From an uncultured Clostridia bacterium (GTDB lineage Bacteria; Bacillota; Clostridia; Oscillospirales; Oscillospiraceae): 17,453 nt of DNA. How positions within the stretch are numbered: position 1 is the stretch's first letter; each line of letters starts with the position of its first letter. A program made the translations under genes and the position numbers. Below are positions 15,401 to 17,453 of the stretch, piece by piece. The notes beneath the pieces are model-generated. The model worked only from the letters and a program-made list of their open reading frames with translations. It was not told the DNA's origin and did not search any database. The stretch is from NCBI GenBank assembly GCA_937894515.1, contig CALCRH010000303.1, positions 1-17,453 of the forward strand. The letters are read 5' to 3'.

Positions 15401-16843
15401 TCAGCCTCCGTTTTTCGGGATGGTGATGGTGGCGGTCGTACCTTTTCCCGGTGCGGTCTCGACCTTCATACTGCCGCCGACCGTACTTTCCAGCCGTTTT
15501 TTCACATTTTCCATACCGATATGCTGTCTGTCATCGTTAAACTTTGCGGCGGGATCGAACCCGACGCCGTCATCCGCAACGGTTATGATATACGATCTGC
15601 CGTCTTCATAAGACGCGACCGTGACGGTGCCGCCGCCTTTTTTCTTGCAGATGCCGTGCTTGATCGCGTTTTCAACGAGGGGCTGGACCGTCAGCGCCGG
15701 GATCAAAAAATCGGTACGGGACAACGCATATTCGACATTCACCCGATCACCGAAACGGATCTTTTCAAGCCAGACGTATTTTTCGATATGCTTGATCTCT
15801 TTGGCAAACGATATGGGCGTCTCGGAGCCGATACAGTCCATATTTTCCCGCAGATAATCGGCAAAGGTGGTGGTCGCCTTTTCCGCCAGAACGGCGTCTT
15901 CTTCACAAAGTTCCGCAATGGTAGACAGACAGTTATACAGAAAATGCGGCTGGATCTGCGAGAGCATCAAAGAGGCTTCCATCTGTATCTGTTCTGCTTT
16001 CTTGCGCTCGATCTCATTCTTTTGTTCCGTGTAGATGCTGTAAAAAATGATGTACAGCGGGAATAAGATCGCCACGTCGGCGGTAGCCGGCAGGTAGATA
16101 TCCGTACGGATGATACCGAACACGATGTTCAGAACGATCATAAGGGCAGGCGCCACTTCGTAACTGGCAAGGGCGATCTTCTTTTTCAGTTCGCAGTCGG
16201 AAAGCAACACATTGATATACATAACGACGACGATCAATATCCCGACGATGACCGTGACATAATCAAGAAATGCCATATCGTACTGCCCGGCTTCGTCGAT
16301 GTTGAACAGCACGGGGGTGAAACTGTTGATCAAAGACAAAACCGTATAGAGTGTTACGGCTGAATAGATGATGTAGGTGCTGACCCGTACCGCACGGGTC
16401 TTTTTGTAAAAGAACATCTGATATTTCCACAGCACCGCAAAGGAAATACAGCACAGCATATAACTGAGCGAACCGGTGATCCGGATAAATTCCGCCATTT
16501 CGGCAAGACCGTACGCCGCATATCCGAGCGTGGAACAGAACAGCATCAGAAAATCCACGGCGATCAGCAGAGAAAAAGTCAGGTTTTGTTTGCTCTCCGC
16601 ATATTTGTCGGAAACGGAGAAACCGAAGAGCATCACAAGGAAAGCCATCAGCACAATGTCCGTCAATGTGTTGGCGGTGGCAAAAACATCCCGGAAGATT
16701 TTATAATCAACACTCAGTTTGATGCTCAAAACCATGAGCAGGCACATTGCCCCGATAACGGCAATATGGATCTGTTTGTGATGGCGGGCAATGAACCCTT
16801 GCGTTTTTACCGCACCGCTTTTTGCGTTTGCCATACCGACCAC
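15401..16843 (-). CDS. LytS-like sensor histidine kinase
   Basis: A membrane sensor kinase of about 480 residues that would phosphorylate the response regulator encoded directly after it. About eight hydrophobic helices fill residues 25-272. A short linker leads to the His_kinase (LytS-type) domain with QPHFLYN (298-304; His300 the phosphorylated residue), the N-box VENAIKHG (390-397), the G1 box DDGVGF (424-429), GMENVKKR (443-450) and GKGTTATI (467-474). All ATP-binding motifs look intact. No periplasmic binding domain is visible, so the signal is probably sensed in or at the membrane. The GTG at 16843, with GGGAGGAG upstream, is the likely start; an ATG three codons later with AGAGGTGG before it is also possible. 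First gene of its operon, behind a strong promoter at 16884-16912. Confidence 0.88.
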   Translation of the reverse strand: MVGMANAKSGAVKTQGFIARHHKQIHIAVIGAMCLLMVLSIKLSVDYKIFRDVFATANTLTDIVLMAFLVMLFGFSVSDKYAESKQNLTFSLLIAVDFLMLFCSTLGYAAYGLAEMAEFIRITGSLSYMLCCISFAVLWKYQMFFYKKTRAVRVSTYIIYSAVTLYTVLSLINSFTPVLFNIDEAGQYDMAFLDYVTVIVGILIVVVMYINVLLSDCELKKKIALASYEVAPALMIVLNIVFGIIRTDIYLPATADVAILFPLYIIFYSIYTEQKNEIERKKAEQIQMEASLMLSQIQPHFLYNCLSTIAELCEEDAVLAEKATTTFADYLRENMDCIGSETPISFAKEIKHIEKYVWLEKIRFGDRVNVEYALSRTDFLIPALTVQPLVENAIKHGICKKKGGGTVTVASYEDGRSYIITVADDGVGFDPAAKFNDDRQHIGMENVKKRLESTVGGSMKVETAPGKGTTATITIPKNGG

Positions 16844-16883
16844 CTCTTTCTCCTCCCGTTTAGACCATTATATTTCAAAGGTG

Positions 16884-16912
16884 ATTATAGCAAAAAATCG
16901 TCAAAAAGTCAA
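16884..16912 (-). promoter_or_regulatory. Sigma-A promoter of the kinase/response-regulator operon
   Basis: On the minus strand TTGACT (16907-16912), a 17-bp spacer and TATAAT (16884-16889) give a near-consensus promoter. Transcription would start about 35 nt upstream of the GTG start, leaving a short leader with GGGAGGAG. No repeat like TTTTAGC-N4-TTTTAGC is seen here, so the pair is probably expressed constitutively rather than by itself. The intergenic region up to 17047 is AT-rich with nothing else recognised. Confidence 0.75.
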
Positions 16913-17047
16913 TGTGTTCGGAATTTATCTAACAAAGGGTTTTAGTAGAATAAGAATGATACACCTATGGTTCGAATTTGAGAATAATTTTCTAATTCGT
17001 TTCGTGATTTGGACTGTTTTCGTTTTGGTGTTCAATTAACCGAAAAC

Positions 17048-17071
17048 GGAAAAAGCGGCTTAAAGCCGCTT
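17048..17071 (-). terminator. Second terminator after the tRNA cluster
   Basis: AAGCGGCT and AGCCGCTT pair perfectly around TAA. On the minus strand the stem is followed by TTTTT. It lies downstream of the longer terminator at 17090-17139 and acts as a backup, isolating the tRNAs from the kinase gene. Confidence 0.7.
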
Positions 17072-17089
17072 AAATACTGAATTTATGAA

Positions 17090-17139
17090 AGAAAAACAAC
17101 CCTCAATTGAACACGAATGGTTCAAATGTGAGGGTTGTT
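17090..17139 (-). terminator. Main terminator of the tRNA cluster
   Basis: On the minus strand AACAACCCTCA (complement of 17129-17139) pairs with TGAGGGTTGTT (complement of 17095-17105), with further pairing of TTGAAC and GTTCAA inside. The stem is followed by TTTTTCTTT. It starts a few bases after the encoded CCA of tRNA-Cys. Confidence 0.75.
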
Positions 17140-17144
17140 TTCGA

Positions 17145-17219
17145 TGGAGGCGACACCCAGATTTGAACTGGGGCATCAGGATTTTGCAGACCCTTGCCTT
17201 ACCACTTGGCTATGTCGCC
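17145..17219 (-). tRNA. tRNA-Cys (anticodon GCA)
   Basis: A complete cloverleaf. Acceptor GGCGACA pairs with TGTCGCC; the anticodon stem AGGGT/ATCCT encloses CTGCAAA, giving anticodon GCA; the T arm is CCCAG-TTCAAAT-CTGGG. The CCA end is encoded (17145-17147). It is the last of three tRNAs, followed at once by a terminator. Confidence 0.95.
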
Positions 17220-17225
17220 ATAGTA

Positions 17226-17253
17226 AAAGAGGCGGTGCCGACACTGCCTCTTT
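17226..17253. terminator. Hairpin between tRNA-Gly and tRNA-Cys
   Basis: AAAGAGGC and GCCTCTTT pair, with GTG/CAC inside and one mismatch. The plus strand has seven Ts after the stem, the minus strand only four. In the direction of the tRNAs it may give partial termination or act as a processing signal. Confidence 0.45.
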
Positions 17254-17256
17254 TTT

Positions 17257-17332
17257 TGGAGCGGCTGACGAGGCTCGAACTCGCTACCTCCACCTTGGCA
17301 AGGTGGCGCTCTACCAGATGAGCTAAATCCGC
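17257..17332 (-). tRNA. tRNA-Gly (anticodon GCC)
   Basis: The D arm, the anticodon arm (CCACC-TTGCCAA-GGTGG, anticodon GCC) and the T arm (GCGAG-TTCGAGC-CTCGT) are all sound, and CCA is encoded. The acceptor is imperfect: GCGGATT faces CAGCCGC, so pairs 5-68 (A/G) and 7-66 (T/C) do not match. A usual partner strand would be AATCCGC. It may still function, or the 3' strand may be altered. Confidence 0.85.
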
Positions 17333-17339
17333 ACTGAAG

Positions 17340-17413
17340 CGACCCGGATGAGGCTCGAACTCACGACCTCTAGCGTGACAGGCTAGCGTTCTAACCAACT
17401 GAACTACCGGGCC
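17340..17413 (-). tRNA. tRNA-Asp (anticodon GTC)
   Basis: Acceptor GGCCCGG pairs with CCGGGTC. The anticodon stem CTAGC/GCTAG encloses CTGTCAC, giving anticodon GTC. The discriminator base is G73, an aspartate identity element. CCA is not encoded (CTT follows), unlike the other two tRNAs, so the enzyme must add it. First tRNA of the cluster; its promoter lies at or beyond the window edge, where only an AT-rich -10-like stretch near 17441-17448 is seen. Confidence 0.93.
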
Positions 17414-17453
17414 ATTTTTTCTGCGCTTCATCGCGCTCAAATAATATACAATA

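Noticed and set aside
17085..17440. Short open frames across the right end on both strands
   Set aside because: They are translations of the tRNA genes and their terminators; such peptides are a common annotation error.

Overview
The window appears to contain DNA of two compositional and taxonomic types. Bases 1 to about 2160 are GC-rich. They carry the start of a secreted protein gene and a divergent XylR-type AraC regulator of a kind typical of Kiritimatiellota/Lentisphaerota. They also carry the 3' part of a beta-helix gene ending in a DIGCFEY motif common in that same group. From about 2160 rightwards the sequence looks like an uncultured gut-type clostridium: mixed GC, AGGAGG-type ribosome sites, sigma-A promoters, a LytS-like kinase with a SARP-like response regulator, and a tRNA cluster. 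The changeover falls inside the reading frame of one beta-helix gene. This could be a chimeric metagenome contig or a real transfer. I favour chimerism, but it is not proven.

Layout. 1-1404: a divergent pair, a secreted-protein start (minus) and a XylR/AraC regulator (plus). They share a promoter region with two identical 15-bp direct repeats. 1425-14241: six minus-strand genes that look like one operon. Read in transcription order, they are a membrane-anchored beta-helix protein, a seven-TM protein, a PrsW-type intramembrane protease, a 1925-residue membrane-anchored surface protein, an 880-residue paralogue with the same architecture, and a secreted beta-helix protein. Several neighbours overlap or nearly touch, which suggests translational coupling. 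14242-14636: the operon's promoter region, a terminator and a highly structured intergenic element. 14637-16843: a response regulator and a histidine kinase, transcribed in the same direction from a strong sigma-A promoter. 17048-17413: tRNA-Asp, tRNA-Gly and tRNA-Cys on the minus strand with terminators.

How the genes may work together (inference). The kinase and response regulator probably control the surface operon downstream of them. Two copies of TTTTAGC, spaced 4 bp apart (11-bp period), lie just upstream of the operon's likely -10; this is the spacing known for SARP-family sites. The operon would build an exported, membrane-anchored structure. Its two large proteins share a signal peptide, an alpha-helical ectodomain, a central membrane segment, an outer repeat region resembling MABP beta-prism motifs, and a C-terminal TM with a basic tail. 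PrsW, encoded in overlap with the largest of these proteins, is a candidate processor of them. I do not recognise this gene set as a named system, and its function is unknown.
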